Positions 1 through 8,264 are shown, numbered from the stretch's first letter. The stretch: 26,646 bases of DNA from JAISFI01 sp031553775 (GCA_031553775.1 JAVBLA010000085.1:1-26646); one strand, 5' to 3'. The notes: a model not told the origin generated them from the letters alone. Numbers and translations: made by a program.

Positions 1-75
1 AGCGCTTCGTTCTTAACGCCTTCACTACGTATTTTTCTTAACGCCAATGGCCCGAGGCCGGGAGCGGAGCCGCAT
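1..75 (+). repeat. Dispersed repeat, right-hand part, cut by the window edge
   Basis: The first 47 bases are identical to the last 47 bases of the window (26600-26646). Read on the plus strand in the frame that continues from the right end of the window, this segment encodes FLTPSLRIFLNANGPRPGAE and then PHR and a TAG stop near 90. It is therefore the tail of a longer ORF-like repeat whose head lies at about 26425-26646. Seen directly: the exact terminal identity and the open frame across the junction. Inferred: a multicopy element at which the sequence was broken, rather than a 26.6 kb circle, because the window holds single-copy chromosomal genes. Confidence 0.75.
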
Positions 76-133
76 CGGTAGTTCTTTTAATCAATAAATA
101 TTTTGTAGAAGGGTTATTCTGTTTGACAATAAC

Positions 134-313
134 CGTCATTGCGAGCGACAGCGAAGCAATCTACCGATAGTCATGAGATTGCTTCAGGCTTCGCCTTCGC
201 AATGACGATCAATTAGCAGGAGATTGCTTCGTAGTTCCTCCTACCAATGACGTATTTCTCGTCATTATCGAATTGTTCGATATTTTAATATAGTGGCTAC
301 TCGCAATGACGGA
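134..313. repeat. REP-like palindromic repeat cluster
   Basis: A long imperfect inverted repeat has arms at 134-162 (CGTCATTGCGAGCG, then GAAGCAATCT) and 176-207 (AGATTGCTTC, then TTCGCAATGACG). A further half-unit lies at 220-252 (AGATTGCTTC to CCAATGACG), and a degenerate hairpin runs from CGTCATT at about 259 to TCGCAATGACGG at about 313. This CATTGCGAG/AAGCAATCT hairpin is a common intergenic repeat in Bacteroidota. No transposase or RAYT gene is nearby. A related hairpin occurs at 2479-2554. Confidence 0.8.
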
Positions 314-914
314 ACTTCACAAATAATATTACCCTACAAAATCTGCCAATTTCACCCGGGCAAAGCCCGGTCAATCCCCCGTTGGGGGGCAGGGGGGACA
401 ATACCTTGTTGTCAAAACGCTGTCTGAAGTGAAAGAGCGTAGCGATTGAGCAAGTTCGTTTTGACAAAGCGCCTTTTTTTGGTACCTTTTTTTGGCGCAG
501 CAAAAAAAGATACAGAAAGTGTTTTTAATTCAAAATGTTTTTACACAAAAAAAACATTTCAATCAGCCCTCCAAATGAAATATTTTTCAAAAACCACCTA
601 GTCTCCCTATTCTTGAAAAACTTCATCAGCATAGATATCGGAAAAAATATTCGTACAGATAAGAAAGTGCCTCTATCAGGTATACAGGAAATTAATTATT
701 ACAGAATGGAGTCTATGTATTTAAAAAAGGAAAGGTTGTCATCACGACAACCAATCTTCATTGTTAACCTTAAATCTAATACCATGAAAAACACAGTACA
801 AAGATAAGGCATTTTATGTTGTAAAACATAATTTTTGATCAATTATTTTCTTGCATTTAACATTATTTGGCTTTTAAAGAATTTTTAATACAGAAATAAC
901 AAATTAAAACAAGA
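314..914. other. Gene-poor intergenic stretch with hairpins and an orphan leader
   Basis: No convincing gene is seen. At 356-370 CCGGGC-AAA-GCCCGG makes a tight hairpin, followed at about 377-398 by C- and G-runs that can also pair. At 465-510 there is a T-rich then A-rich tract around GGTACC and TTTGGCGCAGC. An open frame at 535-807 has AT-driven composition (many K, I, N, F) and no recognisable domain, and I do not accept it. From 734 the sequence looks like the leader and first codons of a lost gene, listed separately. 808-914 is AT-rich and featureless, and lies between two convergent ends. Confidence 0.55.
734..807 (+). pseudogene. Possible orphan gene leader with a 7-codon stub
   Basis: A stem GGTTGTC (734-740) and GACAACC (746-752) with a 5-nt loop is followed by AATCTTCATTGTTAACC and TTAAATCTAATACC, then ATG (784) and MKNTVQR before a TAA ending at 807. 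The arrangement resembles the 5' leader and start codon of a Bacteroidales exported-protein gene whose body has been deleted. It could instead be a real leader peptide or chance. There is no matching coding sequence downstream; the next gene is on the other strand. Confidence 0.3.
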
Positions 915-2267
915 TCATAATTCTTTGATTTTCAGGTTTTTAAACCAAACCTCATCCCCATGATCCTGTAAAAGGAGGTATCCTTCAGCAGCATCTCCAA
1001 AATTCGGCCAATCCCGATATTTGCTGTAATTCACCAAAGCACGCCACATTTGTGTGCCACGTTCGTATTCTACTATCTTCACATTATTGAGCCAATGTTC
1101 CACTTTTTGGTCTTTTACAACGATCTTTGCCGTATTAAAAAAACCGGGACGAAAAGGCTTACCGGAAGGAGCCGGAATTAAATCGTACAAAGAGCCTAAT
1201 GTACGATTCCCTTTTACTCCTAATTTCGCATCCGGATGTTTTTTATCGTCAAGGATCTGGAATTCGCAACCAATGGCAGAACCCTCTCCCTTATTCAGTC
1301 CGGGATCCACAAAATATTTAATACCACTATTGGCAGCCTCAGTAATTTGGAAATCAACAGTCAGTATAAAATTTTTATATTTACGGGTAGTTACTATATC
1401 TCCTCCATTGGTAGATTCACCTCCACCAGATTTCAATACCTTCAGGCAACCATTTTCGATTACCCAACCTTTCGAAGGAAAAACATCCAGCTTAGCCCCT
1501 CTCCATCCGGAAGTTGTTCTTCCATCCCACAACAATTTCCAACCTTCGGAAGCTTCCAGGTCCGAAATGGTATTGTCTATACAATTCACTTGTGGGATTT
1601 CATTGGCATTGGAATGTTTCTCATTTTCAAGATTGGAAGTACAGATCCGGATGTTTTTCCAGGATATGGTTTTATTTTCCAGCTGAGAATCATTAATCGC
1701 ATGCACCTGTAACGCTATAAACCCTGTTGCGTCCGCATTATCCAGAAGATCAGCACAAGGAATACCGTTCACCCAGGTTCTGATCCGTTCTCCGGTAGCT
1801 TCGATCCGGGCCTTGTTCCATTGCCCTGCAACAAAAGCTTTTTGAGCATCGGGATATCCGCCCAAAGCATACAACCATCCCCTCCTGGCCTCATCATACA
1901 CTCCTCCGGTCCAGGCCCTGGAAGAAGGATCTATTTCAAACTGATAACCATGCACACGGCCATCTTTATACGTTTTCAGGCTATTACTCCTGAACTGTAC
2001 ACCGGAATTCAATCCATCGTCTACTTTGAATTCAAACTCCAGGATGAAATCTCCATATAGTTTTTTCGTTGCCAGAAAGGTGTTGGGGGTTCCCAACTTA
2101 CTGATTCCCACAATAATTCCGTCTACGACCTTGTATTCTGCCGTTCCGTTCAATCGGGTCCATCCATTTAAATTCTTTCCGTTAAAGAGAGGCTCCCAAC
2201 GGGTCTGGGCCGATACTACTACAGAAAGTAACAGAGTCCCAATAAATAATAATGATATTTTTTTCAT
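915..2267 (-). CDS. Secreted two-domain DUF1080 protein (3-keto-disaccharide hydrolase family)
   Basis: A 450-residue protein with a clear signal peptide (MKKISLLFIGTLLLSVVVSA, cleavage near SAQ) and two tandem DUF1080/3-keto-disaccharide hydrolase domains, roughly residues 24-210 and 240-450. Each repeats the family pattern: LFNGKNLNGW or LWDGRTTSGW at the start, then GDFILEFEFK or KNFILTVDFQ, then NSGVQFRS or NSGIKYFV, and a C-terminal LQVH or LLLQDHG with VWFKNLKI. The fold is a concanavalin-like jellyroll. Family members act on glycosides, some in periplasmic 3-keto-sugar pathways; the substrate here is unknown. It stands alone, with no SusC/D or GFO/IDH partner in the window. Its start is preceded on the sense strand by three heptamer units of the TTTTCAA type (2273-2293). 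A single-domain family member is about half this length, so this is an internal duplication. The domain call is firm, the activity is not. Confidence 0.88.
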   Translation of the reverse strand: MKKISLLFIGTLLLSVVVSAQTRWEPLFNGKNLNGWTRLNGTAEYKVVDGIIVGISKLGTPNTFLATKKLYGDFILEFEFKVDDGLNSGVQFRSNSLKTYKDGRVHGYQFEIDPSSRAWTGGVYDEARRGWLYALGGYPDAQKAFVAGQWNKARIEATGERIRTWVNGIPCADLLDNADATGFIALQVHAINDSQLENKTISWKNIRICTSNLENEKHSNANEIPQVNCIDNTISDLEASEGWKLLWDGRTTSGWRGAKLDVFPSKGWVIENGCLKVLKSGGGESTNGGDIVTTRKYKNFILTVDFQITEAANSGIKYFVDPGLNKGEGSAIGCEFQILDDKKHPDAKLGVKGNRTLGSLYDLIPAPSGKPFRPGFFNTAKIVVKDQKVEHWLNNVKIVEYERGTQMWRALVNYSKYRDWPNFGDAAEGYLLLQDHGDEVWFKNLKIKEL

Positions 2268-2601
2268 GATAATTGAGAATTGAAAATTGAAAATTTCTGG
2301 TAAACCAACCGGAAAATGACTTCTTATTTTTAGTTTCTTTGATAAATAGAAACACAGATAATTTATTTAAGTATATCAAAAAAGTAAGTCGGTTAATAGA
2401 AAATCAGGATTGTGATTTTTCAGGATCGTCCTGCTAAGGTTATTCAAACAGAAAAGAGATATCAAAGCCCGGTTTAATTGTCATTGCGAGTAGTAGCATA
2501 GCAAAATACTCCTGATCTCAGGAGTTTGTTTCATTATTCCTCCTCGCAATGACGGGATTTCCACTTTTAGTTATCTTCTAAAAAGTAGAATTTTATCCTT
2601 G
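2268..2601. other. Intergenic region between trxA and the DUF1080 gene
   Basis: It holds the heptamer leader of the DUF1080 gene (2273-2293), AT-rich sequence, and a REP-like hairpin at 2479-2554. I see no clear TAnnTTTG box for the DUF1080 gene. Downstream of trxA on its sense strand, ACTTTT and AAAAGT can pair around 2562-2587, a weak terminator candidate without a good T-run. Confidence 0.5.
2479..2554. repeat. REP-like hairpin
   Basis: The outer arms TCATTGCGAG (2481-2490) and CTCGCAATGA (2543-2552) are exact complements, and the centre holds a second perfect palindrome, ACTCCTGA-TC-TCAGGAGT, at 2508-2525. The outer arms match those of the cluster at 134-313, so both belong to one family. 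It lies between the DUF1080 gene and trxA. Confidence 0.8.
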
Positions 2602-2916
2602 TTATAAAAGGGCCTTGATTTTTTCCTCAATGGACGATTTGGTAGCTGCACCTACTTGCTTATCTACCACTTCTCCACCTTTGAAGAAGAGGATAGTCGG
2701 GATATTACGGATTCCGAACTGGCTAACCACCTCATCGTTGTTATCCACATCCAGCTTACCGATCACCACCTGGTCTTCGTATTCTTTTGCCAGTTCTTCT
2801 ATCGACGGTGCAATCATTCTGCAAGGTCCACACCACTCAGCCCAGAAGTCAACGACCACAGGCTTGTCTCCACTCACTAATTCATTAAAATTAGCATCTG
2901 TAATTTCTAATGCCAT
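2602..2916 (-). CDS. trxA: Thioredoxin
   Basis: A 104-residue single-domain cytoplasmic thioredoxin, the usual length. The redox motif WCGPC is at residues 28-32, preceded by VVDFWAE. The cis-proline loop IRNIPT and the terminal GAATKSSIEEKI region are also typical. It reduces protein disulfides using electrons from thioredoxin reductase, which is not in this window. It starts 33 nt after the dnaE stop on the same strand and probably shares its transcript. No signal peptide is present, so it is not one of the periplasmic thioredoxin-like proteins. Confidence 0.97.
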   Translation of the reverse strand: MALEITDANFNELVSGDKPVVVDFWAEWCGPCRMIAPSIEELAKEYEDQVVIGKLDVDNNDEVVSQFGIRNIPTILFFKGGEVVDKQVGAATKSSIEEKIKALL

Positions 2917-2949
2917 TGCTGATAAATATTTAAAAGTTATATAAAAGTT

Positions 2950-5900
2950 TTACTTATTCACTTCGAGTTTAATGCTCCTGGATTCCAGGTAATTGACCAG
3001 TCCCCGGGAAATATCCACTTTTTCCGGAGACTTCAAAGATACATACATATTTTTTTCTGCATCAATTATTTTGAAATACAACGATGTTTTACCCGAATTG
3101 GTTTTAAGAAATGCAGATAAATCTTCAACGACTTCCGGTTCCAACTGTTCCAACTCCATAGTAATGGAAACTTTTTCGATCATACTATCTTTCACATCAG
3201 GTAGTTGTTTAATTGAAGCTATCTTGAAATCCAATTCTTCTTCATTATATTTCCGGGCCTGGTATTGTCCCCTGATCAGAAGATAGAGATTGGGACGGCA
3301 ATATTTTCCATAATCGATAAAGTCCTGTCCGAACAATGGAAGTTCAGCGCTACCGGTATAGTCTTCCAACTTAAGAATTCCAAACGGGCGACCGGTTTTT
3401 GTGGTTCCTTCCCGGAAAGCGGTAACAATACCCCCCATCACGATTTCCCGTCCTTTTAAGGCATATTTATCATCCGACAATTCTTTCATGGTTGTATTGC
3501 AGGCATAATTCAGGATAACATAAAAATCATCCAAAGGATGGGAAGATAAATAAATACCTACCAATTCTTTTTCCTTGTTCAGTTTTTCGAGGGTAGTCCA
3601 GGCTGTGGCCGGTGGAATTTCGGGCTTGGCGATTTCTATCACATCAAATCCTCCGAACAAAGAGTTCACTGCAGTCGATTTATCGGTTTGATATCTGTTT
3701 CCGTAACGAATCAGGCTTTCAATAAACATTTCACTTTTTCCATTTTCGGCAAAATATTGTTCCCGTTTAGCTTCCGGAAAACTGTCGAAAGCGCCAGCCA
3801 GGCAAAGAGCCTCTATGTTCTTTTTATTACAGGCGGTCAGGTTGACCCTTTCCACCAAATCAAAAATTCCTTTGAACGGCCCGCCGGTTTGTCTTTCCCG
3901 GATAATACTTTCCACGGCACCTTCTCCTACTCCTTTCACGCCTCCCAGACCAAAGCGGATATCTCCTTCGCGGTTCACGGTAAATGTCAGGTCGGACTCA
4001 TTGATATCCGGACCTTTCACAGTAATTCCCATACTTTTGCATTCATCCATGAACTTGGTGATTTCACCGATATCATCCTTGTTGCGGGTAAGGTTGGCAG
4101 CCATGAACTCTGCCGGATAATGGGCCTTGAGGTAAGCGGTCTGGTAAGAAACCCAGGAATAGCAGGTGGCATGCGATTTATTAAATGCATATTTGGCAAA
4201 CTCCGCCCAGTCAGCCCAGATCTTTTCCAGTTTTTCTTTGGGTCCGAAGCCGTTTTTCTCCGCTCCTTCCAGGAATTTCACACGTAAAGCTTCCATTTTA
4301 TCGACCAGCTTCTTTCCCATGGCTTTCCGCAACTCATCCGATTGTCCCCGGGTAAATCCGGCCAAATCGCGGCTCAGAAGCATCACCTGTTCCTGATACA
4401 CGGTAATGCCGTAAGTATCTTTCAAGCGGGGCTCCATAGCCGGGAAATCGTATGTAATTTCCTTTCTGCCGTGTTTCCGGTCTACAAAATCCGGAATGTA
4501 TGCCATCGGACCGGGACGATACAAGGCATTCATTGCAATCAGGTCCTCAAATTTTGTCGGTTTTAATTCCCTAAGGTATTTCTGCATACCGGCCGATTCA
4601 AACTGAAAAGTCCCTACAGTCTGACCCTTACTGTATAATTCATAAGTCAAGGCATCATCGATCGGTATATGTGAAATATCGATCTCCACCCCTTTGGACT
4701 TTTTTATGTTGGATAAGGCTTCTTTGATGATCGACAGGGTTTTCAATCCGAGGAAGTCCATTTTTATCAGCCCTACCGATTCTACTACAGATCCTTCGTA
4801 TTGGGTGACCAGTAGTTCTTCGTCACTCCCTTTTTCCTTGGCAGTACTGAGCGGGATAAAATTGGTCAGGTCATCGGCTCCAATAATTACCCCACAGGCA
4901 TGTACGCCAGTCTGCCGGACTGTCCCCTCCAGCATTTCGGCATACTTCAGGGTATCCGATAAATTCCGGTCCGGAGAAAAACGGGCCTCCTGCAACTCAG
5001 GAACAAATTTAAGACAGTTTTCTATATTTATCTTGGGTGCCTTTCCGGTAACTTTATCTTCCGGGAAACGATCAGGCACCAGTTTAGTCAAGCGGTCGGC
5101 CTCCGGCAAAGGAAGCTTCTGTACCCTCGCAACATCTTTGATAGAAGATTTAGTGGCCATCGTACCATAAGTAATAATGTGCGCCACCTTTTCCTTGCCA
5201 TATTTTTCAGTAACCCATCGCAATACTTCTCCCCGTCCGTCATCATCGAAATCAATATCGATATCAGGCATGGAGATACGGTCCGGATTTAAGAACCGTT
5301 CAAACAGAAGGTCATATTTCAAAGGATCTATATCCGTAATCCCCAAACAATAGGCCACGGCAGAACCGGCAGCAGACCCCCGGCCCGGCCCTACAGCCAC
5401 ACCCATGTCCCGCGCTGCCTGGATAAAATCCTGCACAATCAGGAAATAACCCGGGAAACCCATGGTCTTCATGGTTTCCAACTCGAATTCGATTCGTTCG
5501 AGCACTTCCGGAGGAATAGGATCGCCATACCTTTCTGTTGCCTTTTCAAGAGTCATATTCCGCAGATAATCGGCTTCAAATTTGATGCGGATTACCTTGT
5601 CGTATCCTCCTAATTTATCATAGCGACTATCGTCTTCTTTGTTAAATTCTTCCTTTAGATCGACTTCCGTAATTTTCTTTCTATAATCAGATTCCGTACC
5701 AAAAGATTCAGGTATTGGAAAGACCGGCATAATGGGATCCGAATCGATATTATAGAACTCGACTTTGTCCGCAATCTCCACAGTGTTGACCAAAGCTTCC
5801 GGGATATCGGCGAAAATCGCATTCATTTCCTGAGGACTTTTTAACCACTCCTGTTTTGTATAGCGCATCCGGTTGGGATCATCCAGGTCTTTACCTGTAC

Positions 5901-6651
5901 TCAAACAGATCAAACGGTCATGTCCTTCAGCATGTTCTTCTTCTATAAAGTGAACATCATTCGTGGCAATAATTTTCGTATCGGTTTTACGGGCCAGTTC
6001 TATAATTTTCCCATAAACCTCCATCTGCTTTTCATAAGTAGAAGTATCTGCTCCCGGCTTATCGGTTTGATGCCGTTGGATTTCAATATAAAAATCATCC
6101 CCGAAAAGCTTTTTGAACCACATAATGGACTCCTCTGCTCCTTTCATATCTCCATCACCTATCTTCCGGGGAATCTCCCCTCCCAGACAAGCAGATGCGA
6201 CAATCAACCCTTCACTGTATTTTTCAAGCGCTTCCTTATCAATCCTGGGACGGTAATAAAAACCGTCGATCCACGAGGTAGAAACTAATTTACAAAGATT
6301 CTTATACCCTTGTTTATTCTTTGCAAGTAACAGCAAATGCCAGCCACTCTGGTCCTCCCTCTGGCTTTTATCGGTACGGGATCTGCGGGCGCAATAGGCC
6401 TCCACACCCAGAATCGGTTTAAATTTCTCTTCCGGGGCTTTTCCCTTATTGGTTTTATTCACATAGTCCAGAAATTCCTTAATACCAAACATATTACCAT
6501 GATCGGTTAAGGCGATGGCTTTCATTCCGCACCGCTTTGCTTTATCCACCAGCCCGGGTACAGACGACATTCCATCCAGTAAAGAATAATGGGAGTGGAC
6601 GTGCAGGTGCACAAAAGGTTTAATTTCTGCAACTTCTTGAATATCAGACAT
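2950..6651 (-). CDS. dnaE: DNA polymerase III alpha subunit (replicative polymerase)
   Basis: A 1233-residue DnaE1-type polymerase. An N-terminal PHP domain opens with FVHLHVHSHYSLLDGM and retains TDHGNMFG, a later ASACLGGEIPR and ATNDVHFI. These metal-binding His/Asp/Glu positions are kept, unlike the degenerate PHP of E. coli DnaE, so this one could be a proofreading exonuclease. The catalytic aspartates lie in MPDIDIDFDDDGR and KMDFLGLKTL. A helix-hairpin-helix region and an OB-fold (about IVMGGIVTAFREG to AELPLFG) follow. The frame is open 27 codons further upstream (to 6732), but MSDIQEVAEIKPFVHLHV is the expected family N-terminus, so the start is set at 6651. A degenerate promoter box TACCTTTA lies on the sense strand at 6684-6677. 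trxA follows. Confidence 0.97.
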   Translation of the reverse strand: MSDIQEVAEIKPFVHLHVHSHYSLLDGMSSVPGLVDKAKRCGMKAIALTDHGNMFGIKEFLDYVNKTNKGKAPEEKFKPILGVEAYCARRSRTDKSQREDQSGWHLLLLAKNKQGYKNLCKLVSTSWIDGFYYRPRIDKEALEKYSEGLIVASACLGGEIPRKIGDGDMKGAEESIMWFKKLFGDDFYIEIQRHQTDKPGADTSTYEKQMEVYGKIIELARKTDTKIIATNDVHFIEEEHAEGHDRLICLSTGKDLDDPNRMRYTKQEWLKSPQEMNAIFADIPEALVNTVEIADKVEFYNIDSDPIMPVFPIPESFGTESDYRKKITEVDLKEEFNKEDDSRYDKLGGYDKVIRIKFEADYLRNMTLEKATERYGDPIPPEVLERIEFELETMKTMGFPGYFLIVQDFIQAARDMGVAVGPGRGSAAGSAVAYCLGITDIDPLKYDLLFERFLNPDRISMPDIDIDFDDDGRGEVLRWVTEKYGKEKVAHIITYGTMATKSSIKDVARVQKLPLPEADRLTKLVPDRFPEDKVTGKAPKINIENCLKFVPELQEARFSPDRNLSDTLKYAEMLEGTVRQTGVHACGVIIGADDLTNFIPLSTAKEKGSDEELLVTQYEGSVVESVGLIKMDFLGLKTLSIIKEALSNIKKSKGVEIDISHIPIDDALTYELYSKGQTVGTFQFESAGMQKYLRELKPTKFEDLIAMNALYRPGPMAYIPDFVDRKHGRKEITYDFPAMEPRLKDTYGITVYQEQVMLLSRDLAGFTRGQSDELRKAMGKKLVDKMEALRVKFLEGAEKNGFGPKEKLEKIWADWAEFAKYAFNKSHATCYSWVSYQTAYLKAHYPAEFMAANLTRNKDDIGEITKFMDECKSMGITVKGPDINESDLTFTVNREGDIRFGLGGVKGVGEGAVESIIRERQTGGPFKGIFDLVERVNLTACNKKNIEALCLAGAFDSFPEAKREQYFAENGKSEMFIESLIRYGNRYQTDKSTAVNSLFGGFDVIEIAKPEIPPATAWTTLEKLNKEKELVGIYLSSHPLDDFYVILNYACNTTMKELSDDKYALKGREIVMGGIVTAFREGTTKTGRPFGILKLEDYTGSAELPLFGQDFIDYGKYCRPNLYLLIRGQYQARKYNEEELDFKIASIKQLPDVKDSMIEKVSITMELEQLEPEVVEDLSAFLKTNSGKTSLYFKIIDAEKNMYVSLKSPEKVDISRGLVNYLESRSIKLEVNK

Positions 6652-6741
6652 AAAAATATTTATTCGTTTAGAGATGTAAAGGTAAGAAATTTTATAGTGC
6701 GCGGCTCGGGATTGTGAGGAAAAAGTTTTCAACAGAGAAAA

Positions 6742-6783
6742 TTAAGAGTTAATATTTAATAGTTAATAGCTAAAAATTAAAGG
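6742..6783. repeat. Heptamer array upstream of dnaE (six units)
   Basis: Six 7-base units in exact register: TTAAGAG, TTAATAT, TTAATAG, TTAATAG, CTAAAAA, TTAAAGG. Five of the six keep TTAA at the same phase. On the dnaE sense strand the unit reads CTATTAA or CTCTTAA. Confidence 0.8.
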
Positions 6784-6905
6784 ATTGTATATTAAAATCT
6801 CGAGTAATGATTTAGTATATATATTCTTATTTTTTTTACTGTGTACTATTATCCAAAAAACACAAAGAATTCAACTTGACTTTTTCTTTAAATCTCAGGA
6901 ACCAA

Positions 6906-6933
6906 TTCTTAATTCTTAATTCTTAACTCTTAA
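6906..6933. repeat. Heptamer array upstream of the small ORF and proBA (four units)
   Basis: TTCTTAA three times and then CTCTTAA, perfectly in register, followed by a partial TTCTA. It ends 15 bases before a TATTTTTG promoter box and 43 before the ATG at 6977. Confidence 0.9.
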
Positions 6934-6948
6934 TTCTACAAAAAGTTG

Positions 6949-6956
6949 TATTTTTG
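6949..6956 (+). promoter_or_regulatory. Putative -7 box for the small ORF-proBA operon
   Basis: TATTTTTG fits the Bacteroides -7 consensus TAnnTTTG and is 20 nt upstream of the ATG at 6977. No TTTG is found 19-21 nt upstream, so the call rests on one element. Confidence 0.5.
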
Positions 6957-6976
6957 CAAGCTGATCGCCATCAATT

Positions 6977-7171
6977 ATGAGCAAAAAGAAAAAACAGAAA
7001 CAACAAAAGGCTCTGAAGATTACCATTGCCGATTACCTGAAAGCGGTTAAAAAGGCTGACAGGGAAATTAGCCTGGAACAATCTGCCGGATGGGTGGCTA
7101 TGCACAAAGTTCATAAAAGCAAAAAAATATACGACAGGAATAACTATAAAGATGTTCCACGGGAAGAGTAA
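6977..7171 (+). CDS. Small basic protein of unknown function, first gene of the proBA operon
   Basis: A 64-residue protein with a very lysine-rich N-terminus (MSKKKKQKQQKALK), a possible amphipathic helix (TIADYLKAVKKADREISLEQ) and a hydrophilic tail ending in VPREE. It has no signal peptide, membrane segment or recognised domain. I think it is real for three reasons. It follows a TATTTTTG box at 20 nt. It ends only 4 nt before the proB start. The proB ribosome site GGGAAGAG (7161-7168) lies inside its last codons, which suggests translational coupling. Its role in proline synthesis, if any, is unknown. The basic tail could bind RNA or ribosomes, but that is a guess. Confidence 0.7.
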   Translation: MSKKKKQKQQKALKITIADYLKAVKKADREISLEQSAGWVAMHKVHKSKKIYDRNNYKDVPREE

Positions 7172-7175
7172 AGCC

Positions 7176-8258
7176 ATGTATCAATTCAAACGAATAGCTG
7201 TTAAGATCGGAAGTAATGTGCTGACGCGTAAAGATGGCACACTGGATGTCACACGGATGTCGGCCCTTGTCGACCAGGTATCGGTATTACATCGCCACGG
7301 AGTGGAAATCATCCTGATATCTTCGGGTGCAGTAGCTTCAGGACGTAGCGAGATCAATCCCTCCAAAAAATTAGATGCGGTATCCCAACGGCAGTTATTT
7401 TCGGCAGTGGGGCAAGCCAAACTGATCAACCGCTATTACGAGCTTTTCCGTGAGCATGGCATTGCCTGCGGACAAGTGTTGACCACCAAAGAAAATTTCA
7501 GTTCCAGGAGACATTATCTCAATCAGAAAAACTGCATCAATGTCATGCTGGAATCAGGTGTCATTCCTGTGGTCAACGAAAATGACACAATCTCAGTCAC
7601 CGAACTGATGTTCACCGATAACGACGAGCTTTCCGGTCTCATCGCCTCTATGGTAGGTGCTGAAGCACTTATTATTCTAAGTAACATTGATGGAATTTAC
7701 GATGGCAATCCTGCAGATCCGTCATCTTCTGTCATCCGGGAAATCAGCAACGGGAAACAGGATATTTCCGGGTATATCCAATCCGGAAAATCTTCTTTCG
7801 GCCGCGGTGGTATGCTCACGAAATACCATATCGCACGAAAAGTTGCCGAAGAAGGTATTACTGTAATGATTGCCAATGGCAAAAAAGACGATATCCTACC
7901 TGCGTTGCTGATACAAAACAGCGACCAGGTCTGCACACGGTTCATTCCCAACAAAAAAGTAGCTTCAAACGTTAAGAAATGGATTGCTCATTCCGATGGG
8001 TTTACCAAAGGAGAAATCCATGTAAATGAAGGAGCCAGGATTGCCCTGCTGGGACAGAAAGCCTCTTCCCTCCTTGCCGTCGGCATCATCCGTATCCAGG
8101 GAGAATTCGAAAAAGACGATATTGTAAAAATCGTTGACGAAAAAGGTTCTGTAATCGGCGTGGGACGGGTTGGATACGACAGCCGGAAAGTATCGGAGCT
8201 AATCGGAAAAAAAGGAAATAAGCCGGTGATACATTATGATTATTTATACTTAGATTAA
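7176..8258 (+). CDS. proB: Glutamate 5-kinase
   Basis: A 360-residue enzyme of the usual two-domain form. An amino-acid kinase domain runs from about 5 to 255, with KIGSNVLTRKDG, ISSGAVASGR, VVNENDTIS and FTDNDELSGLIASMV. A C-terminal PUA domain runs from about 280 to 355 (GEIHVNEGARIALLG to IGVGRVGYDS). It phosphorylates L-glutamate to gamma-glutamyl phosphate, the first step of proline synthesis. The frame is open eight codons earlier (7152), but MYQFKRIAVKIGSN is the natural N-terminus, and GGGAAGAG sits 7 nt before the ATG at 7176. proA follows after 6 nt. Family knowledge: proline feedback is exerted on the kinase domain. Confidence 0.97.
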   Translation: MYQFKRIAVKIGSNVLTRKDGTLDVTRMSALVDQVSVLHRHGVEIILISSGAVASGRSEINPSKKLDAVSQRQLFSAVGQAKLINRYYELFREHGIACGQVLTTKENFSSRRHYLNQKNCINVMLESGVIPVVNENDTISVTELMFTDNDELSGLIASMVGAEALIILSNIDGIYDGNPADPSSSVIREISNGKQDISGYIQSGKSSFGRGGMLTKYHIARKVAEEGITVMIANGKKDDILPALLIQNSDQVCTRFIPNKKVASNVKKWIAHSDGFTKGEIHVNEGARIALLGQKASSLLAVGIIRIQGEFEKDDIVKIVDEKGSVIGVGRVGYDSRKVSELIGKKGNKPVIHYDYLYLD

Positions 8259-8264
8259 AAGCGT

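Larger units (their letters stand above)
6652..6976. other. Divergent intergenic region between dnaE and the 64-aa gene
   Basis: It holds two heptamer-periodic arrays, listed separately at 6742-6783 and 6906-6933. They have opposite orientation on the plus strand, so each has the same polarity relative to the gene it precedes. Promoter-like boxes are TACCTTTA on the minus strand (6684-6677, toward dnaE, last base off consensus) and TATTTTTG on the plus strand (6949-6956, toward the small ORF and proBA). No RNA gene is seen. Confidence 0.5.

Noticed and set aside
535..807. 90-residue plus-strand ORF
   Set aside because: Composition follows AT-rich DNA, there is no domain, signal or ribosome site, and its end coincides with the orphan leader in the same frame.
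1054..1686. Long plus-strand frame opposite the DUF1080 gene
   Set aside because: Antisense shadow of a clear two-domain protein; no recognisable features of its own.
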